48,826 nt of DNA, taken from NCBI GenBank assembly GCA_022826385.1, contig JAJDUZ010000035.1, positions 1-48,826 of the forward strand. The letters are read 5' to 3'. The first letter of the stretch is position 1; every line of letters begins with the position of its first letter. The position numbers were made by a program, and so were the translations under genes. The notes beneath the pieces were generated by a model. That model was not told where the DNA came from, did no database searches, and saw only the letters and a list, made by a program, of their open reading frames with translations. Positions 7,812-16,297 of the stretch are shown in pieces. Source of the DNA: Silicimonas sp. (GTDB lineage Bacteria; Pseudomonadota; Alphaproteobacteria; Rhodobacterales; Rhodobacteraceae).

Positions 7812-7895
7812 GACGGTGCCGTATCACGCCTTGTGACGTTCCTCATCAGCAATTCGCATTTGACCCAGGCCCTGTCGGCAGGAAAGAACGGTCCC

Positions 7896-9125
7896 ATGAC
7901 GAAATCCTCCCTGATCACGCCTGTTCTGATCGCCGGATGCATCATCATGATGCTCAGCTTTGCCGTGCGCTCGGCTTTTGGCCTGTTCCAGATCCCGATT
8001 GCGGATGAGTTTGGCTGGGCGCGGGCCGAGTTCAGCCTTGCCATCGCCATCCAGAACCTCTTCTGGGGGATCGGCCAGCCGATCTTTGGCGCGATTGCCG
8101 AAAAGATCGGAGACCGGAAGGCCATCGTCATCGGCGCGGCGCTCTATGCCGGGGGGCTTGTGATGTCGGCCTTCGCGACCACGCCCTTTGCCATGCAAAG
8201 CCTTGAAGTGCTGGTGGGCTTCGGCATCGCGGGCACCGGGTTCGGTGTGATTCTTGCCATGGTCGGGCGGGCAAGTTCAGACGAGCACCGCTCGATGACG
8301 CTGGCGATTGCAACGGCCGCCGGATCGGCGGGGCAGGTCGTCGGGCCGCCCTTCGTCGAAGCGCTGTTGCAGGTCTTGTCGTGGCAGACGGTCTTCATCG
8401 TTCTTGCGGGCGTCATGATCGCCAGCCTGATGACCTTGCCGATGATGCGCGCGCCGACGGTCTCGAAGACCGAGCTTCAGGAAAGCATGGGAACCGTGGT
8501 GCTGCGCGCCTTCCGCGACCCGTCTTACGGGATGATCTTCCTTGGCTTCTTTTCCTGCGGCTACCAGCTGGCCTTCGTGGCTGCGCATTTCCCGGCCATG
8601 ATTGCCGAGTTCTGCGGCCCTATCCAGCAAGGCGGGCTGCTGCATTCCCTTGGCATCACCACAACCTCGGCGCTTGGGGCAACGGCGCTGGCCCTGATCG
8701 GGCTGTTCAACATCGGCGGCACGCTGCTGGCCGGTTGGGCGGGCAAGCATTACTCGAAGAAATACCTGCTGGCCGTCGTCTATACCGGGCGCACACTGGC
8801 GGCTGCGATCTTCATTTCCTTCCCGATCACACCGATCAGCGTGCTGATCTTCTCGGCCGCCATGGGCTCGCTCTGGCTGGCGACGGTGCCCCTGACCAGC
8901 GGTCTCGTCGCGCATCTCTATGGGTTGCGCTATATGGGAACGCTTTACGGTTTTGTCTTCCTCAGCCACCAACTGGGCTCGTTCCTTGGCGTGTGGCTGG
9001 GCGGCACGCTCTATGACGTCACCGGCGATTACACGATGGTCTGGTGGATTGGCGTGGCGGTCGGCGCGTTCAGCGCCCTGATCCACCTGCCGATCCGCGA
9101 AGAACCCCGAACCGTGGTGGCCTAG
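7896..9125 (+). CDS. MFS transporter
   Basis: A 409-aa inner-membrane carrier with about 12 hydrophobic segments. The start is the ATG at 7896 (MTKSSLITPVLIAG...); the open frame upstream is non-coding. The loop after TM2 reads GAIAEKIGDRKAIVIG, the MFS motif A. A central cytoplasmic loop separates the two six-helix halves at about residue 195. The overall look is that of the oxalate/formate-antiporter-like and monocarboxylate-type MFS proteins, but the substrate cannot be read. Its stop overlaps the stop of the convergent hydrolase gene by four bases. Confidence 0.88.
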   Translation: MTKSSLITPVLIAGCIIMMLSFAVRSAFGLFQIPIADEFGWARAEFSLAIAIQNLFWGIGQPIFGAIAEKIGDRKAIVIGAALYAGGLVMSAFATTPFAMQSLEVLVGFGIAGTGFGVILAMVGRASSDEHRSMTLAIATAAGSAGQVVGPPFVEALLQVLSWQTVFIVLAGVMIASLMTLPMMRAPTVSKTELQESMGTVVLRAFRDPSYGMIFLGFFSCGYQLAFVAAHFPAMIAEFCGPIQQGGLLHSLGITTTSALGATALALIGLFNIGGTLLAGWAGKHYSKKYLLAVVYTGRTLAAAIFISFPITPISVLIFSAAMGSLWLATVPLTSGLVAHLYGLRYMGTLYGFVFLSHQLGSFLGVWLGGTLYDVTGDYTMVWWIGVAVGAFSALIHLPIREEPRTVVA

Positions 9126-10045
9126 GACTGCGACGTCAGGAAGTCTTTTAACGCCGCCGCGACCTCGGTCGGGTGGGTCTGCAGCAGAGTGTGGCCGGCA
9201 TCCTTGATCTCGACATGCCGGGCATCGCTGTTCAGCCGTGACAACTCGGCCAGCGCCCGACGTGGGATGACCGGATCGGCGCTTCCCCAGATCGCCAGAA
9301 CCGGCAGCCGAACCTCGGCCACCTTGCGGTGGTCCTCGTGGCCCAACAGGCTCAACACGTGACGGCGGGACGAGAGCAGGGCGGGCAGATACCCCCGCAT
9401 CCGCGTCTCGGCCGCTTGCCGGTCTTCGAAATCGGGAATGGCGGTCGCGATACTGGTATGTTCGACCAGCTCCCGTCGCAGCGCCATGCCGCCGAAAACC
9501 CGCGTCACCCAGTCACCAATCACCGGAGCGGTCCAAATCCATGCCCGTTCTTCAGGCTCCGCTTGCGCCAGCCCGGAAGGGGCGACAAGGATCAACCGCT
9601 CGACGCGCTCGTCATCGGCGGCGAGTTTCGTGGCGATCTGCCCGCCCATCGAAAACCCCAGCAGCGTGAACCCGTCGAACACTTTCTGATCCGTCAGAAG
9701 CGCCAGCAACTGCGTTTGAAAAAACTCCATGTCCTGCGCGCCGCTCGCCCGGTCGGAATAGCCCCGCCCATAGAGGTCATAGGTCAGTACCCGGTAGCCA
9801 AGCGCCGTCAGACTGCGCTCGGTCGCTGCAAAGATATAGGACGGCGTCGACACGCCATGCACGCACACCACGATTGGATCGCCCTCGCGCCCGCTCCAGC
9901 GGTAATGCGTGCGCCCTTGCGGCAGATCGGCAAACGATCCCGGCGCCATGCTGCGGCGCGCCTCGGACAAGGGTTTGCGCATCAGTTCGGCGGCGAAGGG
10001 CCAGACGGCCACGATCAGCAGAAGTCCAAGCAGGGCAAAACTCAC
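9122..10045 (-). CDS. Alpha/beta hydrolase, membrane-anchored
   Basis: A 307-aa serine hydrolase. An N-terminal hydrophobic segment (about residues 3-20) suggests anchoring or export. The fold markers are VVCVHGVSTPSY (oxyanion region), the nucleophile elbow GFSMGG, the acid in IWGSADPVIP and the catalytic His in DAGHTLLQTHP. The family includes esterases, lipases and C-C hydrolases; no substrate can be assigned. It starts with GTG and overlaps the HAD gene's stop by four bases (GTGA). With HAD and EamA it forms a three-gene minus-strand operon. Confidence 0.88.
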   Translation of the reverse strand: MSFALLGLLLIVAVWPFAAELMRKPLSEARRSMAPGSFADLPQGRTHYRWSGREGDPIVVCVHGVSTPSYIFAATERSLTALGYRVLTYDLYGRGYSDRASGAQDMEFFQTQLLALLTDQKVFDGFTLLGFSMGGQIATKLAADDERVERLILVAPSGLAQAEPEERAWIWTAPVIGDWVTRVFGGMALRRELVEHTSIATAIPDFEDRQAAETRMRGYLPALLSSRRHVLSLLGHEDHRKVAEVRLPVLAIWGSADPVIPRRALAELSRLNSDARHVEIKDAGHTLLQTHPTEVAAALKDFLTSQS

Positions 10046-10647
10046 GCGGGCAGAACCCCCTCGGCCACAAGGCGCGCGCGCCAGCCGGCCGCGCCTTCGT
10101 ACAGATGACCTTTCCAGCCCCGTGCTTCGGCGGCTTCGATATTCTCGGCCTTGTCATCAGCGAACAGCAGCGACGCCCCGGCAAGGCCCGAGCCGTCTTC
10201 CAGCGCGGCGTAAATGGCGGGGTCGGGCTTGATAAGCCCGAGATGGGCCGACACATAGGTCTCGTCGAACCCGGTCAGAACAGGATGCAACCCCTTCGCG
10301 ATCTCGAACGTCTCGGCGCCGAAATTCGACAACGCCAGCATGCGGATGCCGGTCGCCTTGACCTCGGCAAAGACCTCGGCCGCGCCGGGGACGGGCGTCT
10401 TGAACATCTCGGCCCAGTCATCGACCCAAAGCCGGATCTCGTCCGCCCATCGGGGATGCGCCTCGGCATGGGCATAGATCGTCTCGCGGGCAGGCAGACC
10501 GCGATCAATCTCTACGTTTACGGCTTCAATGCCCGTTTCCTCAAAGAACTGTAGGCGACCCTCCGCCCCAAGACGCGCATCGTAATAGGCCTCGGGTCTC
10601 CAGTACCCCAGTACATTGCCGATATCCCAAACAACCGCGTCTACCAC
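10042..10647 (-). CDS. HAD-IA family phosphatase (YihX-like)
   Basis: A 201-aa haloacid-dehalogenase-like hydrolase. Motif I is VVWDIGNVLG; the D-x-G-N form is characteristic of YihX-type sugar-phosphate phosphatases and dehalogenases. Motif II is LALSNFG, motif III includes the Lys of LIKPDPAIY and motif IV is LFADDKAENI. All catalytic positions are present. The likely activity is dephosphorylation of a small phosphate ester such as a sugar phosphate; the specific substrate is unknown. The GTG start has GAGGA seven bases upstream. It lies between the EamA and hydrolase genes in the same operon. Confidence 0.88.
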   Translation of the reverse strand: MVDAVVWDIGNVLGYWRPEAYYDARLGAEGRLQFFEETGIEAVNVEIDRGLPARETIYAHAEAHPRWADEIRLWVDDWAEMFKTPVPGAAEVFAEVKATGIRMLALSNFGAETFEIAKGLHPVLTGFDETYVSAHLGLIKPDPAIYAALEDGSGLAGASLLFADDKAENIEAAEARGWKGHLYEGAAGWRARLVAEGVLPA

Positions 10648-10659
10648 ACTACGGTCCTC

Positions 10660-11619
10660 TCAAACCCGTTCCGGCCGGTCCACCTCGCCCGAGCGCCGTG
10701 CCACGGCCTCGCGCCAGATCAATACCATGCCCGAGACAAGGATCAGCGCGATCCCCGTCAAGGCCCATGCATCCGGCCATTCGTCGAAAACGACAACCCC
10801 CCAAAGCACAGAAAGTGGCAGTGCGGCGTATTCGAACGGCGCGATAAACGCGGCCTCCGAGCGGCGATAGGCCTCGGAAATGGCGAAGCCCGACACCGCG
10901 ATTGAGACCCCCAGCGCGACAATCAGCATGGCATCAAAGGGCGTCGGCCAGACCCACGCGCGAAAGAGAAACGCAAGCGACGGGTGATCGAACACATCGA
11001 ACCGGCCATTGCCGAAGGCCAGCCCGGCCAGACCCGCCACGCTCAGCATGATGAGTTGCGTGTAAAAGGTCAGCGTCACCGCGTTTTCGGTATCCCCGAT
11101 CTTGCGAGTGATGATGTGAAGCATCCCGTACCCGGCCGCCGCCCCGATGGGCAAAAGCGCCGCAATCTGGAACGCATCGGTGCCGGGCCGCAACACGATC
11201 AAAACGCCAAGCAGACCCAATCCGATCGCCGCCCAGCGCCGTGGTCCCACGGTTTCGCCAAGGAAGACGATCGAGAACAGCGCGATCAGGAAGGGGCTGA
11301 CAAAGAAGATCGCCACCGCGTCCGCCAGCGGCATCGCGGCGAGCGCCAAGAAGAAGCAGAGGTTGGCAAAGACCACGCAAATGCCCCGCAACAGATGCGC
11401 GCCAAACCGCGTCGTGCGGAAATTGATCTTGCCGGTGAAAGGCACCACCAGAACGAACAACACGACCACGGCCACCAGCGTTCTGAGGAAGGTCAGCTGG
11501 TAATGCGCGTAATCCCCAGACAGGAATTTGACGATCACGTCCACGCCCGAGAACCCCACGGTCGCAAAGAGCGCCCAGAGGGCACCAAAGAGTGGCGCGC
11601 GGTCGGTGGCGATGGCCAT
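10660..11619 (-). CDS. EamA/DMT family transporter
   Basis: A drug/metabolite transporter of about 319 aa with ten hydrophobic segments in two EamA repeats (about 10-145 and 155-295). The first repeat shows FFLALAAMPLADAVAIFFV followed by SPFLIAL, the characteristic EamA region. Such proteins export amino acids, metabolites or drugs through the inner membrane. The ATG at 11619 is preferred; a TTG at 11637 is in frame. It is the first gene of a tight operon with the HAD and hydrolase genes (12-base gap to HAD). Confidence 0.88.
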   Translation of the reverse strand: MAIATDRAPLFGALWALFATVGFSGVDVIVKFLSGDYAHYQLTFLRTLVAVVVLFVLVVPFTGKINFRTTRFGAHLLRGICVVFANLCFFLALAAMPLADAVAIFFVSPFLIALFSIVFLGETVGPRRWAAIGLGLLGVLIVLRPGTDAFQIAALLPIGAAAGYGMLHIITRKIGDTENAVTLTFYTQLIMLSVAGLAGLAFGNGRFDVFDHPSLAFLFRAWVWPTPFDAMLIVALGVSIAVSGFAISEAYRRSEAAFIAPFEYAALPLSVLWGVVVFDEWPDAWALTGIALILVSGMVLIWREAVARRSGEVDRPERV

Positions 11620-11743
11620 GAAAGGGGTCCGAATCAAATGAAGACAGCGCCAGAATACGCCTGCGGCGGGGACGGAAAACCCGTGTTTCTTCCCAAATGG
11701 AATGCGGAATGTGCTGGGGCAGCCAAGCCCGCCTCAGAACGCG

Positions 11744-12181
11744 CTACCCCGACCGCAAGGCCCGGTCCAAGGCTTCCAGAAACCGGCTGCGATCCGCTTT
11801 CGAAAACGCCCGCCCACCGCCTTGGCGGAACGGGTCCGCGGCGCGCAGATCGGCGGCCAGATCTCGCATCGCCAGCGCTTCGCGCACGTTTCGCTCGCTC
11901 AGAACCTCGCCATTTGGCTTCAGAACACGCGCACCGGCTTCGACGCATTTCGCCGCCAAGGGAATGTCGCCCGTCACAACCACGTCGCCCGGTCCCGCAC
12001 GGTCAGCGATCCACTTGTCGGCCTCGTCCGCGCCCTCCGAGACATAGATGCTTTCCACCAGTGGATTGGCCGAGGGCCGGATGCCGCCGTTCGAGACCAT
12101 CGCCACCTTGACCGATCTCCGCGTGGCCACGGTTTCGACCTCGGACTTCACCGGGCAGGCATCGGCATCGACATAGATCAT
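11744..12181 (-). CDS. yaiI: YaiI/YqxD family protein (UPF0178)
   Basis: A 145-aa protein of the UPF0178/DUF188 family. It starts MIYVDADACPVKSEVE and contains GDVVVTGDIPLAAKCVEAG and FRQGGGRAFSKADRS, all family hallmarks. The Asp-rich motifs resemble a PIN-like nuclease fold, but no activity is firmly known. Its ATG overlaps the stop of the S-formylglutathione hydrolase gene by four bases (ATGA), so it is translationally coupled. Its link to formaldehyde metabolism is only positional. Confidence 0.92.
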   Translation of the reverse strand: MIYVDADACPVKSEVETVATRRSVKVAMVSNGGIRPSANPLVESIYVSEGADEADKWIADRAGPGDVVVTGDIPLAAKCVEAGARVLKPNGEVLSERNVREALAMRDLAADLRAADPFRQGGGRAFSKADRSRFLEALDRALRSG

Positions 12182-12993
12182 GCCAGATGCGTGGCGTGGA
12201 ACGCGACATGGTCCGCCATGAAGGTCGACACGAAGAAATACGAATGATCGTACCCGTCCTGCATCCGAACCTCGGCCCGAGGGTTGCCGGCCAAGGCCGA
12301 GGCCAGCGCCTCGGTCCGCAAAAGCGGTCCGAACTGGTCCGCCGTCCCGGTATCCGTCAACACCGGAAGATCAAGCGCACCGCCGGCTGCCAGCAGGCTG
12401 GCGTCATGCGCGCGCCCGGCCTCGACCGACCCCAGATAGGCGGTGAACTGTTTCTGCCCCCAATCGCTTTCCGTCGGGTTGCAGATGGGCGAGAAGGCCG
12501 AAACCGACCGGAAGCGCCCGGGCGACTTGGCCGCCAGCGTCAGCGCGCCATGCCCGCCCATCGAATGCCCGGTGATCGCCTGCGCGTCGGGGGTCAGGGG
12601 AAAACGCTCGAACAGCAGCGTTGAAAGGTCGTCCAACACGTAACTCTGCATCGAGAAATGCGGCGCCCAGGGCGCCTTGGTGGCATCAACGTAAAACCCG
12701 GCCCCTTGCCCCAGATCGTAGGCCTCATCGTCGGCCACACCATCGCCGCGCGGCGACGTGTCGGGGAAGACGACCGCGATCCCGGCGGCCGCTGCGCAGG
12801 CCTGCGCGCCCGCCTTCACCATCGCGTTCTCATGCGTGCAGGTCAGCCCCGACAAATAGAACAGCACCGGCACCGGACCATCGGCCTCGGGCAGGAACAG
12901 TCCGAACGTCATCTCGGTCCCGGTCGCAACGGAGGTATGGGAATAGACCCCCTGCACGCCACCGAAGCATTTGTTCTCACTCACCGTTTCCAT
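12178..12993 (-). CDS. fghA: S-formylglutathione hydrolase
   Basis: A 271-aa cytosolic esterase that hydrolyses S-formylglutathione to formate and glutathione, the second step of glutathione-dependent formaldehyde oxidation. It shows FYLSGLTCTHENAMVKAGAQ, FPDTSPRG, the nucleophile elbow GHSMGGHGAL, the catalytic Asp in TDTGTADQF and the His in DGYDHSYFFVSTF, all diagnostic of FghA. The start at 12993 has GGAGGG six bases upstream. The usual partner, a glutathione-dependent formaldehyde dehydrogenase, is not in the window. It lies between the AEC carrier (13-base gap) and yaiI. Confidence 0.95.
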   Translation of the reverse strand: METVSENKCFGGVQGVYSHTSVATGTEMTFGLFLPEADGPVPVLFYLSGLTCTHENAMVKAGAQACAAAAGIAVVFPDTSPRGDGVADDEAYDLGQGAGFYVDATKAPWAPHFSMQSYVLDDLSTLLFERFPLTPDAQAITGHSMGGHGALTLAAKSPGRFRSVSAFSPICNPTESDWGQKQFTAYLGSVEAGRAHDASLLAAGGALDLPVLTDTGTADQFGPLLRTEALASALAGNPRAEVRMQDGYDHSYFFVSTFMADHVAFHATHLA

Positions 12994-13006
12994 AGACAAC
13001 CCTCCG

Positions 13007-13933
13007 TCAAAGCGTCCCGATCCAGGCAATCGCCAGCGCCACCGTGACGACAGATATGGCCGTCGAAAACAGGATGGCCGCCGACACCCGTTGCGGCGCA
13101 ACACCGTAATGTTGCGCCAGAATGAACACGTTGCCCGCCACCGGCAAAGCGGCGGCCGCAATCATCACACCCGCCGCAAAAGGCTCGACCGGAAAGATCA
13201 GAAGCGCGCTTATGGCCACGGCAGCCGGGTGCAGCACCAGTTTCGCGAATGAAAGCCAAAGCGCCACGCTCGCCCGCTCGGCGCTTTTCGAAGCCAACGA
13301 CGCCCCGATGGCGAACAACGCCCCCGGCGTCGCGGCAGCGCCAAGCAGGGTCAGGAATTCGGCCCCCACGGCGGGCATCGGGATGCCGAAGCCCGACCAC
13401 GCGAAGCCCAGCACGATGGAAACGATCATCGGGTTTTTCAGAAGGCCCATCACCACCGTGCCCAGCACGGCGGGCGACAGGCGTCCGCCACTGCCGGTGA
13501 CAAGGATGACAATCAACGAGCCGAAAACGATCAGGTCGACCGCCAGCATCAGAATGATCGGGGCCACGGCAGCCTCGCCCAACAACAGGGCCAGCATCGG
13601 AATACCCAGGAACCCCACATTGCCGATCACCGCGCATTGTGCCTCGAACGCGCCTTCGGCCAACGGCAAACCCCGCATCCGCGCGACAATGGCCGCGATC
13701 AGATAGACGACCGTCGACGCGGCGAGATAGGCGATGACAAAGGTCCAATCCAGCACATCCGCGATCTGCAGGGTCGCCGTGAATTGGAAGATCATCGCCG
13801 ACAGCGCGAAATAGAAGACGAATTTCGTCAGATAGGCGGTCGCTTCCTCGGTAAAGAAACGCGTGCGGCCAGCGCCATAGCCGAGGCCGATCACCGCGAA
13901 AAACGGCAGCGTCTTCAGGAAGATTTCCCACAT
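13007..13933 (-). CDS. AEC family transporter
   Basis: A 308-aa inner-membrane protein of the auxin efflux carrier family, with ten hydrophobic segments in two halves of five. Typical pieces are FAVIGLGYGAGRTRFFTEEA at the start, AVIGNVGFLGIPMLALLLGE in the first half and AAALPVAGNVFILAQHYG in the second. Related bacterial carriers move malonate, malate or other carboxylates; the substrate here is unknown. The ATG at 13933 is the family start. It is the first gene of a likely operon with fghA and yaiI. Confidence 0.9.
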   Translation of the reverse strand: MWEIFLKTLPFFAVIGLGYGAGRTRFFTEEATAYLTKFVFYFALSAMIFQFTATLQIADVLDWTFVIAYLAASTVVYLIAAIVARMRGLPLAEGAFEAQCAVIGNVGFLGIPMLALLLGEAAVAPIILMLAVDLIVFGSLIVILVTGSGGRLSPAVLGTVVMGLLKNPMIVSIVLGFAWSGFGIPMPAVGAEFLTLLGAAATPGALFAIGASLASKSAERASVALWLSFAKLVLHPAAVAISALLIFPVEPFAAGVMIAAAALPVAGNVFILAQHYGVAPQRVSAAILFSTAISVVTVALAIAWIGTL

Positions 13934-14019
13934 GTCATTCGCCCTATCACGAGGCTCGGGGCGGCGGAAGTTGGGAATCCGCGCTGACCCGAAGTCGGAT
14001 CGGGTGGACGGGTCAGGGA

Positions 14020-14055
14020 CCGCCTCCGGCGGCCGTATTTGGACCAGGAAGAAGC
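14020..14055 (+). repeat. Hairpin + GTATTT + GAAGAAG repeat, copy A
   Basis: A small hairpin (CCGCC-TCC-GGCGG, 14020-14032) is followed by CCGTATTTGGACCAGGAAGAAG. The right part (14032-14055) is an inverted near-copy of 14218-14242, about three differences over 24 bases. It resembles an intergenic sequence I associate with many Rhodobacterales genomes. Confidence 0.7.
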
Positions 14056-14217
14056 CCCGGCTGACCTTAATGACCATTAAGGTTAACGGCGCGGGTCAAG
14101 GGAAAATACGAAGGATGCCCCCAACAGATCGCCGGGGGCATCGCAAGAGAAGTCGCCTTCTCCCTGGGCGGTCATCGGGACGGCTCCCTGTACCGCTCGG
14201 ACAATTTGACTCAAATG
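14056..14217. other. Hairpin-dense non-coding interval
   Basis: No gene is seen. Successive perfect inverted repeats are CCTTAATG/CATTAAGG (14065-14082), GATGCCCCC/GGGGGCATC (14114-14142, 11-base loop) and GAGAAG/CTTCTC (14147-14162, loop TCGC). A slightly imperfect GACAATTT/AAATGTC follows (14200-14219, loop GACTC). The interval is bracketed by inverted repeat copies A and B. It could be a structured RNA, part of a small non-autonomous mobile element, or a set of terminators. Confidence 0.6.
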
Positions 14218-14281
14218 TCTTTCTTCCTGGTTAAAATACGGCGGGGGACGTTGGCGCAGCCAACGGGGGGCAGAGCCCCCT
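14218..14281 (-). repeat. Hairpin + GTATTT + GAAGAAG repeat, copy B (possible terminator of vWA gene)
   Basis: Read on the minus strand, a GGGGGC/GCCCCC hairpin (14264-14281) is followed by a GTTGGC/GCCAAC hairpin (14248-14262). Then come CCCCGCCGTATTTT and CAGGAAGAAAG. It starts seven bases after the stop codon of the vWA gene, so it may terminate that operon; the T-rich GTATTTT after the hairpins fits this. Confidence 0.7.
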
Positions 14282-14287
14282 CTGCCG

Positions 14288-16297
14288 TCACCGATCCAGC
14301 GCTTCGGCCAGCCGCATCAATGTCACCGCTTCGGCCCGATAGCCAAACGGGTCGTCGCCACGCGCACCGTTCGCCAAGGCGATGGCATCACCCCAACCCC
14401 AGCTTCCCAGATAGGTCCCGCCCCGCAGCAATTCGCCAAAGCCTGCCATGGCCACCCCGAAGCGCACCTCGCCCGAAGCGTCGCTGGCACCAACCGGAAT
14501 GGCCTCTTCCAGCAACACGCTTTCGCTCTCGCCGGGCCTCTTGTAGCGCAGCTTGAAATACCCAAGCTCAGCCGCATCTCCGGCAACCACGGGGGCATCG
14601 CCATACCGCAACGGCCCGTTCCGCACCGCGTCCGAGCCAACCGGTGTCACTTCGTACAATGCCGTTACCCGGTGCCCTGCGCCGATGTCGCCCGCGTCGA
14701 CCCGATCATTGTTGAAATCCTCGCGCTTCAGCGCGCGCGTTTCGTATCCGATCAACCGGTACTCGGCCACCGCCGCCGGATTGAACTCGACTTGAATCTT
14801 CACGTCATTCGCAATCGGGAAAAGCGCCCCGGTCAACTGATCGACCAGAACCTTCCGTGCTTCCGACAACGTGTCGATATAGGCCGCTTGCCCATTGCCG
14901 TTCTGCGCCAGCGCCTGCATCGTCGCATCGTCCAGATTGCCGCGCCCGAAGCCCAGCACGCTCAGATAGGTGCCGCTCTCGCGCCTGTCGGCAATGAAGT
15001 CCTTTAACGCATCCGGGTCCGACAACCCCACGTTGAAGTCTCCGTCGGTCGCAAGGATCACCCGCGTCACCTCGCCGTCACCGGCCATGCCCTCGGCCAC
15101 TTGATAGGCCTGTTGCAACCCGGCCTGACCCGCCGTCGAACCACCGGCTTCCAGCCGGTCCAGCGCATCGAGGATAACGGACCGCTGCCCGGCGGGCGTC
15201 GGCTCCAGAACCTGCCCGGCCGATCCGGCATAGGTCACGATCGACACTTCGTCTTCGGGGCGGAGTTCTGACAGCATCAACCGGAAAGACTGCTTCAGAA
15301 GCGGCAGCTTGTTGGCATCCTGCATCGAACCGCTTGTATCGATCAGGAAGACGAGGTTCAGGGGCGGTCGATCCTCGACCGTCGGCAGGTCGCCCTGCAA
15401 GCCGATATGCACCAGCTGGGTCCCCTCGTTCCAAGGGGTCGGCACAACCGAGATCGTCGGCCGGAAGGGATGCGCACCATCCGGGGCCGGATAGTCGTAG
15501 GGGAAATAGTTGATCATCTCCTCGACCCGCACGGCCTCGCGCGGTGGCAGGCGCCCGGCGGTCAGCGACGAACGCACGACGCCATAGGACGCCGTGTCGA
15601 CATCGATCGAGAAGGTCGAGACGGGGTCTTCGCTGACCACTTTCAGCGTATTCTCCGGCGCCGTTGCAAAGGCTTCGGTATCGCGCTCGGGGCGTGGCAT
15701 CGCCATATCAGCCGGAGCAATCCGTTTCGCGCCCGCAGGCGGCGCAATGGCCAACATGTCGCGCATTCTGATCTGTGACCGAACGCTCTCCTCGGCAAGC
15801 CCCGTTTGCGGCGCCGGTTCCGCCAGAACCATCGGCGCCTGAGCAAAACTATCTGCGACCGTGTCGTCCGCAGCTTGTGCCCTGTTTGCGGGTGCGACCT
15901 CCTGATCTGCACGCAGGTCCGATCGCGCGCCATTGTCCACCAGAGCATCCGTCAGCTCTTGGCGCGCGGCGCCACCATCCAGAACAGACGTCTCGGGCGC
16001 AAACGAGGGGCCGGGCGGGCGCATCTCGGGCAGAAACGCGATCAGGCCGACCGCGACGAGCCCGGTGGTCATCGTCAACCCGGCGCGGGATGTCAGGAAT
16101 TCAGTCATGGCAAATACTCCGTCCAGAAGCCGGGACATCCGGCCTTTCCGAACAGTCTGACGGGCGGCAGAGCGCGATCCTTGGGCGCGGGCGAAAATTT
16201 CCTCGGCATCGGCAATGGCTGTGCGTTTCCGAACCGGGTCCGGCTCGGGGGTCGCTGCCTCCAACGCGCGTTTCAGGTCGTCGAGTTCGTCAGCCAT
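14288..16297 (-). CDS. Membrane-anchored vWA domain protein (YfbK-like, DUF3520)
   Basis: A 669-aa protein. Residues 1-72 are cytosolic and charged (MADELDDLKRALEAATPEPD...). A transmembrane segment spans about 73-90. A long, disordered Ala/Pro-rich linker follows to about 210, then the YfbK-type N-terminal region (TFSIDVDTASYG, EEMINYFPYDYP). The vWA domain has the MIDAS motif DTSGSM beginning at Asp320 and a later ATDGDFNVG. The C-terminus is the DUF3520 module (ELGYFKLRYK, GFGELLRGG). Such proteins bind a divalent metal and probably a protein partner at the outer face of the inner membrane. Its start overlaps the ECF sigma gene's stop by eight bases. The short cytosolic N-terminus before a single membrane span resembles an anti-sigma arrangement (an inference). 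Confidence 0.9.
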   Translation of the reverse strand: MADELDDLKRALEAATPEPDPVRKRTAIADAEEIFARAQGSRSAARQTVRKGRMSRLLDGVFAMTEFLTSRAGLTMTTGLVAVGLIAFLPEMRPPGPSFAPETSVLDGGAARQELTDALVDNGARSDLRADQEVAPANRAQAADDTVADSFAQAPMVLAEPAPQTGLAEESVRSQIRMRDMLAIAPPAGAKRIAPADMAMPRPERDTEAFATAPENTLKVVSEDPVSTFSIDVDTASYGVVRSSLTAGRLPPREAVRVEEMINYFPYDYPAPDGAHPFRPTISVVPTPWNEGTQLVHIGLQGDLPTVEDRPPLNLVFLIDTSGSMQDANKLPLLKQSFRLMLSELRPEDEVSIVTYAGSAGQVLEPTPAGQRSVILDALDRLEAGGSTAGQAGLQQAYQVAEGMAGDGEVTRVILATDGDFNVGLSDPDALKDFIADRRESGTYLSVLGFGRGNLDDATMQALAQNGNGQAAYIDTLSEARKVLVDQLTGALFPIANDVKIQVEFNPAAVAEYRLIGYETRALKREDFNNDRVDAGDIGAGHRVTALYEVTPVGSDAVRNGPLRYGDAPVVAGDAAELGYFKLRYKRPGESESVLLEEAIPVGASDASGEVRFGVAMAGFGELLRGGTYLGSWGWGDAIALANGARGDDPFGYRAEAVTLMRLAEALDR

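Noticed and set aside
14065..14086. TTAA-N6-TTAA-N2-TTAA, considered as a CtrA binding site
   Set aside because: The CtrA consensus needs seven bases between TTAA half-sites; the spacing is wrong and the half-sites are explained by the palindrome CCTTAATG/CATTAAGG.
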